A stretch of DNA of 64,000 nucleotides from an uncultured Bacteroidota bacterium (lineage in GTDB: Bacteria; Bacteroidota; Bacteroidia; Flavobacteriales; Flavobacteriaceae), in NCBI GenBank assembly GCA_902546725.1, contig CACCLB010000005.1, positions 62,001 to 126,000 on the forward strand, given 5' to 3'. The notes under the pieces are model-generated. The model did not search any database. It was not told the origin of the DNA and worked only from the letters and a program-made list of their open reading frames with translations. A program made the translations under genes and the position numbers. Below, piece by piece: positions 46,175 to 54,587 of the stretch. Positions within the stretch are counted from its first letter, which is position 1. Each line of letters begins with the position of its first letter.

Positions 46175-46843
46175 TACCCTACTTAGTGTAAGTCCGTCTC
46201 TAAGCGGTATTAAAGTTGTTTGTATCCTGTGATCACTTCTCAATTTATCGTTGTATTTTTTTAAGGCAGTAGTAGCCTGATCGCTAGGATCTGCATTCCG
46301 AAGTACCTTTCCGCTCCAGATAACATTGTCAGAGATAATCAAACCTCCTTGACGCATTTTAGGAAGTACTTCTTTAAAATAGGCATCGTAATTTTCTTTA
46401 TCTGCATCGATAAAAACCAAATCATAAGGACCCTCAATCTGAGGTAACAACTCCAGCGCTTTTCCTAAATGACCTTTTATTTTTGAAGTAAATGGACTTT
46501 TTTTAAAATAGCGTTTTTGAATGCTTACTAATTCTTCGTTATGGTCGATGGTGTGTATTATGCCCTCCTCAGCCAAGCCCTCCGCCAAACTCAGGGTTGC
46601 ATAGCCTGTATAAGTTCCAATTTCCACTATCGTTTTAGGTGCTATTAAATGTGATAGAAGACTTAGAAATCGCCCTTGTAATCTGCCACTCATCATTCTT
46701 GGCTGAAGTACTTTTTGATGTGTTTCCTTTTCCAGTTCAATAAGAATTTCTGGAACTTGCTCACTGTGGTTGGTAGCATAAGAGAACCATTCTTCATTGA
46801 TACCTTCGGAGGGAAATGGTGTATTATTTTTTGGGTCTGGCAT
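46169..46843 (-). CDS. O-methyltransferase family 3 (catechol-type)
   Basis: 224 aa from ATG at 46843. The SAM motif is VEIGTYTGYATLSLAEGL (about residue 70), and FIDADKENYDAYF near residue 145 holds the metal-binding Asp residues. GGLIISDNVIWSGKV is the third conserved block. These enzymes methylate catechol-like hydroxyls; the substrate is unknown. It overlaps the flavin reductase gene upstream by 20 nt and the convergent tatA by 6 nt. Confidence 0.9.
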   Translation of the reverse strand: MPDPKNNTPFPSEGINEEWFSYATNHSEQVPEILIELEKETHQKVLQPRMMSGRLQGRFLSLLSHLIAPKTIVEIGTYTGYATLSLAEGLAEEGIIHTIDHNEELVSIQKRYFKKSPFTSKIKGHLGKALELLPQIEGPYDLVFIDADKENYDAYFKEVLPKMRQGGLIISDNVIWSGKVLRNADPSDQATTALKKYNDKLRSDHRIQTTLIPLRDGLTLSRVL

Positions 46844-47441
46844 ATTCAAAACGTTCTAATAGTGTGGGTAGTGCATAACCGTCTAGTCCGTTAATACTGA
46901 CAATTTCTCCTTTGTCCAACTGAACCCACCCATCAGTTCCTAATAGTGCTTCTTGAATGTAGATATGTTCTATCTGACCGACAATTAGTATGGTATCATT
47001 TTCCTCAATTGGATATTCATTTACATAACTGCATCCTAGCTGAATCGAGGCTCCTTTGACATAAGGAGCAATCCACCCTTCTTTTTTTTCAGAGCTGAGA
47101 TTGGTTTGGTCAAATTCCGAAATTTCTTCAGGATATTTAGCTGAGGTGTGGTGTGCATCTTCAATTTGAGTTTTTGAAATAGAATTGAGAGTAAAAACTC
47201 CTGTCGATTTCATATTGGCATGTGAATGCCTTGGAACGGTAGTAGGGCGTAAGATAAAACCAATCAATGCCGGGTTGCTTCCCAAATGAACTACAGAGCT
47301 AAAAACAGCGAGGTTATCTACTCCTGAAGCAGAAGCTGTCCCCAACAGGTGTGCAGATTTATATCCTGTGACACTGTTGATTAGATTGAGGCGATAAATT
47401 TTTGATAAGCCCTCAAGCTCTGATTTTTCAAAATGATGCAT
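46824..47441 (-). CDS. Flavin reductase-like (FMN-binding split barrel) protein
   Basis: 205 aa from ATG at 47441; an upstream extension in the frame is unsupported. FMN-binding split-barrel family: SVTGYKSAHLLGTASASGVDNLAVFSSVVHLGSNP-type strands contact the flavin, and PRHSHANMKSTGVFTLN is the second block. It could reduce flavin for a monooxygenase, but none is adjacent. It overlaps the downstream O-methyltransferase by 20 nt, so coupled translation is likely. Exact reaction unresolved. Confidence 0.85.
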   Translation of the reverse strand: MHHFEKSELEGLSKIYRLNLINSVTGYKSAHLLGTASASGVDNLAVFSSVVHLGSNPALIGFILRPTTVPRHSHANMKSTGVFTLNSISKTQIEDAHHTSAKYPEEISEFDQTNLSSEKKEGWIAPYVKGASIQLGCSYVNEYPIEENDTILIVGQIEHIYIQEALLGTDGWVQLDKGEIVSINGLDGYALPTLLERFEYARPKK

Positions 47442-47484
47442 AGTTTTTTTTTCAAAGATAGCCAAAGATAATACAGTCTTTTAA

Positions 47485-47688
47485 CTAGCTGTTCGATTTC
47501 TTGTCAAATTGAAGAACAAAATAGATGATGACGATAACGGCAACAATCAAAAGCCCAATATAGCTATAGTGATCAGTTAATTCTCCCGTAGAAAGAAAGC
47601 CATTTAAAATCTCACCGTCAAGTAAAGAAATGAATAAAGCTATTGGGAGTAAAAGAAGTAGAAATCTAAATTTTTTCAAACGATTCAT
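47485..47688 (-). CDS. Small membrane protein, unknown
   Basis: 67 aa with a basic start (MNRLKKFR), two hydrophobic segments (about 8-21 and 40-60) and a charged C-terminus DKKSNS. The short linker contains a Gly-Glu pair. I recognise no family. It lies 43 nt upstream of the flavin reductase gene on the same strand and is divergent from the DUF2147 gene. Confidence 0.6.
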   Translation of the reverse strand: MNRLKKFRFLLLLLPIALFISLLDGEILNGFLSTGELTDHYSYIGLLIVAVIVIIYFVLQFDKKSNS

Positions 47689-47755
47689 TTATTTTAAGAT
47701 ATACACGGATATAGTTATAGATTCTTTAAATTTATAAAAACTAATAGCAAAGCAT

Positions 47756-48175
47756 ATGATCTTAATCAATACCTTAATTTTCTTTATTTTAAGTTTTAGT
47801 ACTCAAACAGCAACCATTGAAGGAACCTGGATCACTCAAGACGACGAAACAGGAAGACAAAAATCGGAGGTACTAATATATAAAGAAAACGGTAAACTTT
47901 ATGGAAAAATCACCAAACTTCTTTTGCCAGAAGATAAGGGTAAAAAATGTGTCAATTGTAAAGGGAAGAATAAAGATCAGCCGATAGAGGGTATGGTAAT
48001 TATCAAAGATTTAACACTCGAAGATGATACCTGGGAAGACGGAACTATATTGGACCCAAAATCAGGTAAAGTCTACGACTGCTATATCGGATTTCAAGAC
48101 AGCAATACGCTTAAAGTTCGTGGTTTTTTGGGGTTTTCTCTTTTGGGGCGTACTCAAATATGGAAACGAAAATAG
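47756..48175 (+). CDS. DUF2147 domain-containing exported protein
   Basis: 139 aa. Signal peptide (about 1-22) and a lipocalin-like DUF2147 domain: IEGTWITQDDETGRQKSEVLIYKENGKLYGKI at the start, CVNCKGKNKDQPIEGMVIIKDL with a Cys pair near residue 65, and FLGFSLLGRTQIWKR at the end. Periplasmic, ligand and function unknown. A hairpin terminator follows 8 nt after the stop codon. Confidence 0.9.
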   Translation: MILINTLIFFILSFSTQTATIEGTWITQDDETGRQKSEVLIYKENGKLYGKITKLLLPEDKGKKCVNCKGKNKDQPIEGMVIIKDLTLEDDTWEDGTILDPKSGKVYDCYIGFQDSNTLKVRGFLGFSLLGRTQIWKRK

Positions 48176-48183
48176 ATTAAAAA

Positions 48184-48217
48184 AAACCGTCCAGTTGTAG
48201 AGACGAGACGGTTTATT
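48184..48217 (+). terminator. Hairpin after the DUF2147 gene
   Basis: AAACCGTC (48184-48191) and GACGGTTT (48207-48214) form an 8-bp stem with a 15-nt loop that may pair further. The T-tract is short and interrupted, so termination is plausible but weaker than the nqr terminator. Confidence 0.5.
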
Positions 48218-48433
48218 AACTTAAACTAAAAACAAAAAATGAACTAAATGAATTAATAGTGCTGATTCATTAATTATAATTCAAAGATATGGTAAAAACA
48301 GTATTTTTTCATCACTGTTATAATTAAAAAAGCCACTTTTATTAAATAATCAATAATTCATCCTTAAAATCATATCTATTTATTTTCTGGGGTAATTTTA
48401 TCTAAATTCACAAAAAAGAGGATTGATTTACGA

Positions 48434-48441
48434 TATCTTTG
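48434..48441 (+). promoter_or_regulatory. Candidate -7 element for tRNA-Val
   Basis: TATCTTTG matches TAnnTTTG and lies 27 nt before the mature tRNA. The interval includes TACATA-TGA-TATGTA (48445-48459), a short palindrome within the expected 5' leader. The 250 nt upstream of this are very AT-rich and hold no gene I can support. Confidence 0.45.
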
Positions 48442-48468
48442 CAGTACATATGATATGTATATAACATA

Positions 48469-48543
48469 GGGTGTTTAGCTCAGTTGGTTTAGAGCGCTAC
48501 CTTGACAGGGTAGAGGTCATAGGTTCGAATCCTATAACACCCA
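48469..48543 (+). tRNA. tRNA-Val (anticodon GAC)
   Basis: A complete cloverleaf is seen. Acceptor GGGTGTT (48469-48475) pairs with AACACCC (48536-48542), with discriminator A at 48543. D-stem GCTC/GAGC; anticodon stem CTACC/GGTAG around loop TTGACAG, giving anticodon GAC; T-arm ATAGG-TTCGAAT-CCTAT. The CCA end is not encoded. It reads valine codons GTC and GTT. Confidence 0.97.
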
Positions 48544-48610
48544 CATTTTCTATAGTTTTAATTTTCATAAATTAGAATTATAGTTTATTTACATATTTAA
48601 AGTAACCACA

Positions 48611-49001
48611 AATCAATTAAAATTTTTGCTCATTTTCAGTATTTGCTACAGCACAAATTTTTGCTCAGCAGCAGCAAGTAGAGCTCAATTATCTTACGGA
48701 ACTGCCTTTTCAAACATCCAACGATACAGATTATTATCATCTTGAATCCTCCTTATTGCTTAGAGGGATAACTGCAGCTGTGTTTGATTTGGCGAAGCAG
48801 TACAAAGACCAGGAAAAAGACGTGCTCTTTAAACTATATTTTAAAAGTAAAACCGGGGCCAGTTTGTCGATAGATTACGCAATTGATGCCATGTCATTAA
48901 ACGCTCATCTATCCTCTTCTAAGAGGTCGAATTTGTTTAAAAAGTATACTTATAATTGGATCAATCGTTCTTTTCGCTCGAACATCCCTTTTGAGGACTG
49001 A
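48611..49001 (+). pseudogene. Broken gene for a secreted protein of unknown family
   Basis: An open frame runs from 48621 to 49001 with no usable start before a TTG at 48756. Upstream residues in that frame end VFATAQIFAQQQQVELNYL, which looks like the end of a signal peptide and start of a mature protein. The front of the signal, NQLKFLLIFS, is readable in the frame at 48611-48640, one base out of phase. No ATG precedes it: the expected position reads ACA. One indel plus loss of the start therefore explains it. The remaining 81 residues from the TTG at 48756 (LLRGITAAVFDLAKQ to FRSNIPFED) match no family I know. Confidence 0.55.
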
Positions 49002-49092
49002 TTTTTAGAGTATGGGCAGCAAACAATAATTGCTCCTTTTTTTAGTAATTGAGGTTGAACTTCTTTATCTTTTGCTATTCAAATTAAATAAA

Positions 49093-49350
49093 ATGGCAGC
49101 TAAAAACGCTAAACTCTATTGGAGAACGAACTTAAAATACCTCGCCATACTTTTATTGATATGGTTTACGGTTTCGTTTCTTTTTGGGATTGTCTTTGCA
49201 GAGACACTCAATCAATTTCAAGTAGGAGGTTTTCTTCTTGGGTTTTGGTTTGCTCATCAAGGAGCCATATACACTTTTGTCATTTTGATATTTGTGTATG
49301 TTTATCTGATGAATCGATTGGATAAAAAGTTTGATGTTGATGAGATTTAA
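49093..49350 (+). CDS. DUF4212 small subunit of a sodium/solute symporter
   Basis: 85 aa from ATG at 49093, chosen over an upstream frame start because MAAKNAKLYWRTNLKYLAI is the family N-terminus. Two transmembrane helices (about 15-37 and 50-76), linked by FAETLNQFQVGGFLLGFWFA, match DUF4212, which pairs with VC_2705-type symporters. The large subunit follows 11 nt downstream. The pair probably takes up acetate or a related monocarboxylate, with Na+. Confidence 0.92.
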   Translation: MAAKNAKLYWRTNLKYLAILLLIWFTVSFLFGIVFAETLNQFQVGGFLLGFWFAHQGAIYTFVILIFVYVYLMNRLDKKFDVDEI

Positions 49351-49361
49351 AAACTAAATTT

Positions 49362-51041
49362 ATGAGTGCACAAATTTGGACTTACCTATTGGTTGGTGCA
49401 ACCTTCCTTTTATACATTATTATAGCGATTATTTCCCGCGCGGGCTCAACCAAAGAATTCTATGTTGCAGGTGGGGGAGTAAGCCCTATTGCCAATGGTA
49501 TGGCAACTGCCGCTGACTGGATGTCTGCGGCCTCCTTTTTATCCATGACTGGATTGATTGCATTTATGGGGTTTTCTGGAGGGCAGTATCTAATGGGCTG
49601 GACAGGAGGTTATGTGTTGCTAGCTCTTTTACTGGCACCTTATCTCAGAAAGTTTGGAAAATTTACCGTACCTGACTTTATCGGAGAACGCTATTATTCA
49701 AAAAATGCCAGATTGATAGCTTTGATCTGTGCCTTATTCGTATCCTTTACCTATGTAGTAGGACAAATGAAAGGCGTAGGTGTAGCTTTTGCTCGTTTTC
49801 TAAACGTACCCTTTGATACAGGAGTGCTCATTGGAATAGGGATAGTATTTTTCTACGCCGTTTTAGGGGGGATGAAAGGAATTACCTACACCCAAGTGGC
49901 TCAGTTTTGCGTGCTTATTTTTGCGTTTACAGTTCCCGCTATTTTTATATCCCTTCAGATGACAGGAAATCCAATTCCTCAACTTGGTTTTGGTTCACGT
50001 GGACCTGATGGGGTTTTCTTACTCGAAAAGCTCAACCAACTTTCGGTTGATTTAGGTTTTGATTCCTACACTAGTGTTGATCAAAATAATTTGGTCAATA
50101 TGTTTTTTATCACAGGAGCACTGATGTTTGGAACAGCAGGCTTACCTCATGTTATTGTTCGATTTTTTACCGTACCCCGAGTAAAAGACGCGCGTATTTC
50201 TGCAGGATGGGCATTGTTGTTTATTGCAATACTCTACACTACAGCTCCAGCTGTAGCAGTCTTTGCTCGAACCAATATACTCAACACCTTATCAAATGCT
50301 TCTTACGAAGAAGTACCAGAGTGGTTTACCAATTGGGAAAGTACTGGCTTACTCTCTTTTGATGACAAAAATCAAGACGGAACCATACAATATGTTGCCG
50401 ACCCTGTGATCAATGAACTTAGTGTTGATCAGGATATCATAGTGTTGGCAAATCCGGAAATTGCCAACCTGCCTGCTTGGGTAATCGGATTGGTAGTAGC
50501 GGGTGGTTTAGCTGCTGCACTTTCAACCGCAGCAGGTTTACTCTTGGTCATTTCAACTTCCATTTCTCATGATTTATTAAAAAACTATCTGAGACCAGAC
50601 ATAAGCGAAAAAGGCGAATTGTATGCTGCAAGAATTGCCATTGCTGTAGCTGTAGTTGCGGCTGGTCTTGCTGGGATGAATCCACCTGGTTTTGTGGCTC
50701 AAGTTGTAGCCTTAGCTTTCGGATTAGCTGCTTCCTCCTTTTTTCCAGCCATAATTTTAGGTATATTCGATAAGCGAATGAATAGACAAGGTGCACTCAG
50801 CGGAATGATAGTAGGGATTCTTTTTACAGCGGCCTATATAGTTTATTTTAAGCCTCAATTAGGAGGGCCCGGTCTTCCAGAGAACTTTTGGTGGGGAATT
50901 TCACCTGAAGGAATTGGTACACTTGGAATGTTGTTGAATTTTGCTGTTGCATTGCTAGTATCTAGAATGACAAGTCCACCTCCTCAGGAAGTTTTAGAAC
51001 TGACAGAACGAATTCGAACTCCAAGAGGGGCAGAAAATTAA
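49362..51041 (+). CDS. Sodium:solute symporter, VC_2705 / acetate permease-like
   Basis: 559 aa, about 13 transmembrane helices. The SSS-family start (YVAGGGVSPIANGMATAADWMSAASF) contains the Na+-site region, and TGALMFGTAGLPHVIVRFFTV near residue 250 is the signature of the ActP-like branch. A hydrophilic insert at about 310-365 with DDKNQDGTIQ is typical of the VC_2705 subgroup. It lies between the DUF4212 subunit and acs, so uptake of acetate followed by activation is the likely role. Confidence 0.93.
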   Translation: MSAQIWTYLLVGATFLLYIIIAIISRAGSTKEFYVAGGGVSPIANGMATAADWMSAASFLSMTGLIAFMGFSGGQYLMGWTGGYVLLALLLAPYLRKFGKFTVPDFIGERYYSKNARLIALICALFVSFTYVVGQMKGVGVAFARFLNVPFDTGVLIGIGIVFFYAVLGGMKGITYTQVAQFCVLIFAFTVPAIFISLQMTGNPIPQLGFGSRGPDGVFLLEKLNQLSVDLGFDSYTSVDQNNLVNMFFITGALMFGTAGLPHVIVRFFTVPRVKDARISAGWALLFIAILYTTAPAVAVFARTNILNTLSNASYEEVPEWFTNWESTGLLSFDDKNQDGTIQYVADPVINELSVDQDIIVLANPEIANLPAWVIGLVVAGGLAAALSTAAGLLLVISTSISHDLLKNYLRPDISEKGELYAARIAIAVAVVAAGLAGMNPPGFVAQVVALAFGLAASSFFPAIILGIFDKRMNRQGALSGMIVGILFTAAYIVYFKPQLGGPGLPENFWWGISPEGIGTLGMLLNFAVALLVSRMTSPPPQEVLELTERIRTPRGAEN

Positions 51042-51079
51042 GGAGCAGTTATACATTAAACCAAAAATTTGAATATATA

Positions 51080-52987
51080 ATGAGTCAAAAAATTCAATCG
51101 CTTTCTGGCTATTTTCACGAATACCAGAAAAGCGTGCATCAACCTGAACAGTTTTGGAGCAGAATAGCCAACGATTTTCATTGGAAAAAACCTTGGGATA
51201 AAGTGCTTTCTTGGGATTTCGAAGGTCCTGATATCAAATGGTTTGAAAATGCTCAATTAAACATTACAGAAAATATTTTTGAACGTCATTTATTTACCCA
51301 TGGAGATAAGACTGCTATTATTTGGGAGCCAAATGACCCTGAGGAAGCTGAACGAAGAATCAGCTATAAAGAACTATTTGAACTTAGCTGCCAATTTTCT
51401 AATGCGCTTGAAAGGCAAGGAATTCAAAAAGGTGACCGAGTAATCATTTACATGCCCATGATTCCAGAGGCTGCCATAGCCATGCTTGCTTGCGCAAGGG
51501 TCGGAGCAGTCCACTCAGTTGTTTTTGCTGGATTTTCCTCCAATGCTTTGGCAGATCGCATCAACGATTGTGAAGCTAAAATGGTTTTGACCTCTGACGG
51601 TAACTTTAGAGGAGCAAAAAATATAGCAATAAAAGCAGTAGTTGATGAGGCACTGGAAAACACCAGTTGTGTAGAAAAAGTAATTGTTTGCCAACGCACC
51701 AAGACAGCTGTGACTATGAAAGCTGATCGAGATCTTTGGTGGCATGAAGTGATTCAAAATGAATCTAAGGAGCATAAGGCAGCTAGCCTAGATGCGGAGG
51801 ACTTACTTTTTATACTATACACTTCAGGATCAACGGGTAAACCGAAGGGTGTGGTTCACACTACAGCAGGCTATATGGTCTATACACATTATTCGTTTTC
51901 AAACGTTTTTCAATACGAACAAGACGATGTCTATTGGTGTACTGCAGATGTAGGCTGGATTACAGGACATTCTTACATTGTATATGGCCCACTTTTAGCT
52001 GGAGCAACAACACTGATGTTTGAAGGGGTACCGACCTATCCAAATGCCGGTCGATTTTGGGAGATTGTGAACAAATATAAAGTCAATCAATTCTATACAG
52101 CTCCTACTGCTATTCGAGCTTTGCAGGCCTATGGTCTAGAACCTTTAGAACCCTATTCACTGGACTCTTTAAAAGTAATTGGCTCTGTTGGAGAACCAAT
52201 TAATGAAGAGGCTTGGCATTGGTATCACGATCATATTGGAAAGGGAAAATGCCCTTTAGTGGATACATGGTGGCAAACGGAAACTGGTGGAATCATGATT
52301 TCTCCTCTAGCAGGAATTACACCGAACAAGCCTGCCCACGCTTCACTTCCATTACCGGGGATACAGCCTATTATCGTCGATGCTGAGGGGAATGAGCTCA
52401 AGGGGAATAATGTTGAGGGTAACCTCTGTATCAAATTTCCATGGCCTTCCATGTTAAGGACTACTTATGGTGATCACAAACGCTGCAAAGAGACCTATTT
52501 TTCAGCTTACCCAGGACTTTACTTTACTGGCGATGGAGCCAAACGAGATCACGACGGCTATTTGAGAATTTTAGGGAGGGTAGATGATGTAATAAATGTT
52601 TCAGGTCACCGAATGGGAACTGCTGAAGTTGAGAACGCCATCAACGAACACCCGAAGGTTATTGAATCTGCAGTTGTTGGATTCCCTCATGAAATTAAAG
52701 GACAAGGAATCTATGCTTATGCTATCTGCGATATGGAAGGACGAACAGAAGAAGGACTTGTTCAGGAGATAAAAGATACAGTTCGAAAAATTATCGGTCC
52801 AATTGCAAAGCCAGATGAAGTTCAGATTGTCCCTGGTTTACCTAAGACACGTTCGGGTAAAATTATGAGAAGAATTTTAAGGAAAGTTGCGAGTAAAGAC
52901 ATATCAAACTTGGGAGATACATCAACCCTACTCAATCCTGAAATTGTCGATCAAATAATTAAAGGTGCTGGAATAAAACATTCTTAG
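51080..52987 (+). CDS. acs: Acetate--CoA ligase
   Basis: 635 aa. It converts acetate, ATP and CoA to acetyl-CoA by way of acetyl-AMP. The phosphate loop YTSGSTGKPKGVVHTTAG (about residue 249), the YWCTADVGWITGHSY block, DTWWQTETGG near residue 394 and the C-terminal lysine motif PKTRSGKIMRRILRK (about 590-605) are all present. That lysine is the usual acetylation switch. It follows the symporter by 38 nt. Its end overlaps the convergent lipoprotein gene by 4 nt. Confidence 0.96.
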   Translation: MSQKIQSLSGYFHEYQKSVHQPEQFWSRIANDFHWKKPWDKVLSWDFEGPDIKWFENAQLNITENIFERHLFTHGDKTAIIWEPNDPEEAERRISYKELFELSCQFSNALERQGIQKGDRVIIYMPMIPEAAIAMLACARVGAVHSVVFAGFSSNALADRINDCEAKMVLTSDGNFRGAKNIAIKAVVDEALENTSCVEKVIVCQRTKTAVTMKADRDLWWHEVIQNESKEHKAASLDAEDLLFILYTSGSTGKPKGVVHTTAGYMVYTHYSFSNVFQYEQDDVYWCTADVGWITGHSYIVYGPLLAGATTLMFEGVPTYPNAGRFWEIVNKYKVNQFYTAPTAIRALQAYGLEPLEPYSLDSLKVIGSVGEPINEEAWHWYHDHIGKGKCPLVDTWWQTETGGIMISPLAGITPNKPAHASLPLPGIQPIIVDAEGNELKGNNVEGNLCIKFPWPSMLRTTYGDHKRCKETYFSAYPGLYFTGDGAKRDHDGYLRILGRVDDVINVSGHRMGTAEVENAINEHPKVIESAVVGFPHEIKGQGIYAYAICDMEGRTEEGLVQEIKDTVRKIIGPIAKPDEVQIVPGLPKTRSGKIMRRILRKVASKDISNLGDTSTLLNPEIVDQIIKGAGIKHS

Positions 52988-53241
52988 CCTTCGGCACAGT
53001 ATTCGTCACCGACTTCAAAGGATTCATAGACTTCCTTGGATACATTTCCTTGGCGAACACCATCGTCAGGAATTGATGGAAGATTTTGATCTCCGTAAGA
53101 TCTAATATTTTCATCTGTTTGAAGCACAAAATAGTACACAGCGTTCTGAGCTACTTTTTGGATTATCTGACCACAGCGCTCGTCCTCTTTTTGACAGTTT
53201 AAAAAACTTAGCATCATTAAAAAAAGAGAAAGCTTCTTCAT
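52984..53241 (-). CDS. Small lipoprotein, unknown
   Basis: 85 aa. MKKLSLFLMMLSFLNC is a lipoprotein signal with lipobox Cys16. The mature part has two further cysteines, in DERCGQII and DEYCAEG, that could form a disulfide. I recognise no family. It lies 6 nt upstream of murF's end in the opposite reading order, so it follows murF on the same strand as a trailing gene. Confidence 0.7.
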   Translation of the reverse strand: MKKLSLFLMMLSFLNCQKEDERCGQIIQKVAQNAVYYFVLQTDENIRSYGDQNLPSIPDDGVRQGNVSKEVYESFEVGDEYCAEG

Positions 53242-53247
53242 CAGCCC

Positions 53248-54543
53248 TTAAAGTGATTTAAAAAAAGGGACTAAACGTTCAAGTTGCAATGCTCGAGATC
53301 CTTTAATAAGTACGTCATTAAAGTTCCAATTCGATTGGTCAAAGGAGTTTGTGAAGGCGTTCAGATCATTAAATTTGAGTATTCCCTTGTCTTCAGTAAG
53401 TGTAGAACAAAATTGTTCTCCGATGAGAATGGTTTTTTCAAAATTCAAGTTAAGGCATTGAGCAACGATTTCTTCATGCTCTTGTATAGCAGTTGTACCC
53501 AACTCTTTCATTTCCCCTAAAATTACCGCTTTGCTACCCTTAGGCTTTTTGGCGAATGCTTTTAGAGCCGCCAACATACTCGTTGGGTTTGCATTATAAG
53601 CATCCAGCACGTATTCGGTTTTATTGATTTTGATCAGTTGAGAGCGATTGTTATTCAAATTATAATTTGATAAAGCTATTTTGCTTTTAACTATTGGGAC
53701 ACTAAAAATCTCACCAAAGGAAAGTGCAGCAGCAAGATTGCTAGCATTGTAACTACCGTATAGTTTAGACTCGATGAGCTGATCTTGGAATTGAATACTC
53801 ACATAGCCATCGACAGTATCAAGGGCTTCCCAAATAAAATCAGCTTTTACTGTATTTCCAAAACAAGACACCTTGGCCGCTTGGGTTTGTTTGAGCTGTT
53901 TATCATCATCTCCATTGATTAGAATTTGCTGATCGTTTTCTATTAAATATTTATACAGCTCGGACTTGGCCTGAACAACCCCTTCAAGGCTTCCAAAGCC
54001 TTCAAGATGTGCTTTTCCAAAATTTGTGATATAGCCCCAATTGGGCTTAGTGATTTCAGCAAGAGCAGCGATTTCTCCATGGTGGTTGGCACCCATCTCA
54101 ATGATTCCAATTTCGTGATCCTCCTTCAGCTGTAATAAAGTTAGGGGCACCCCTATATGATTGTTGAGATTACCTTCAGTTGCCAATACCTTGTATTTTG
54201 CCGATAAAACTTCACGAATCAACTCCTTAGTAGTTGTCTTACCGTTACTGCCTGTCAATGCAATTAATTTTGTATTCATTTGCTCTCTATGATGTGTAGC
54301 TAGCTTTTGTAAGGCACTGAGTGAATTTTCAACTACAATTACACGATCATCGTTAATGTTTGATTTAGGGTTGTCAATGACAACAGCTATTGCCCCTTTA
54401 TCAAGAGCTTGTTTTGTAAATAGATTTCCATCAAAATTAGGTCCGCTTAATGCAAAAAAAAGCTCTTTTTTTTCTAATGTTCGGCTGTCTGTACTAACTC
54501 CCTTAGAGTTTAAAAAGATGGTGTAAAGAGAAGCTGTATTCAT
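53248..54543 (-). CDS. murF: UDP-N-acetylmuramoyl-tripeptide--D-alanyl-D-alanine ligase
   Basis: 431 aa from ATG at 54543. The open frame runs 66 codons further into gldJ, but those codons are antisense-like noise to the family. It adds D-Ala-D-Ala to UDP-MurNAc-tripeptide. STDSRTLEKKELFFALSGPNFDGN is the N-terminal substrate domain, LTGSNGKTTTKELI the ATP loop, IIEMGANHHGEI and LDAYNANPTSM the Mur signatures. It follows gldJ, as in other flavobacteria, but a terminator lies between them. Confidence 0.95.
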   Translation of the reverse strand: MNTASLYTIFLNSKGVSTDSRTLEKKELFFALSGPNFDGNLFTKQALDKGAIAVVIDNPKSNINDDRVIVVENSLSALQKLATHHREQMNTKLIALTGSNGKTTTKELIREVLSAKYKVLATEGNLNNHIGVPLTLLQLKEDHEIGIIEMGANHHGEIAALAEITKPNWGYITNFGKAHLEGFGSLEGVVQAKSELYKYLIENDQQILINGDDDKQLKQTQAAKVSCFGNTVKADFIWEALDTVDGYVSIQFQDQLIESKLYGSYNASNLAAALSFGEIFSVPIVKSKIALSNYNLNNNRSQLIKINKTEYVLDAYNANPTSMLAALKAFAKKPKGSKAVILGEMKELGTTAIQEHEEIVAQCLNLNFEKTILIGEQFCSTLTEDKGILKFNDLNAFTNSFDQSNWNFNDVLIKGSRALQLERLVPFFKSL

Positions 54544-54546
54544 GCT

Positions 54547-54579
54547 AAAAAAAAAGCACCTTAATGATAAGATGCTTTT
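54547..54579 (-). terminator. Intrinsic terminator after gldJ
   Basis: On the minus strand AAAAGCATCTTA, loop TCAT, TAAGGTGCTTTT form a 12-bp stem with one G-U pair, followed by a run of T. The wobble pair is stable only on this strand. The T-run ends 3 nt before the murF start codon, so murF needs readthrough or its own promoter. Confidence 0.75.
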
Positions 54580-54587
54580 AAGTTTTG

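Noticed and set aside
48445-48459. TACATA-TGA-TATGTA as a regulator binding site before tRNA-Val
   Set aside because: Short AT-rich palindromes are expected by chance here and it lies in the tRNA leader, so I did not call it an operator.
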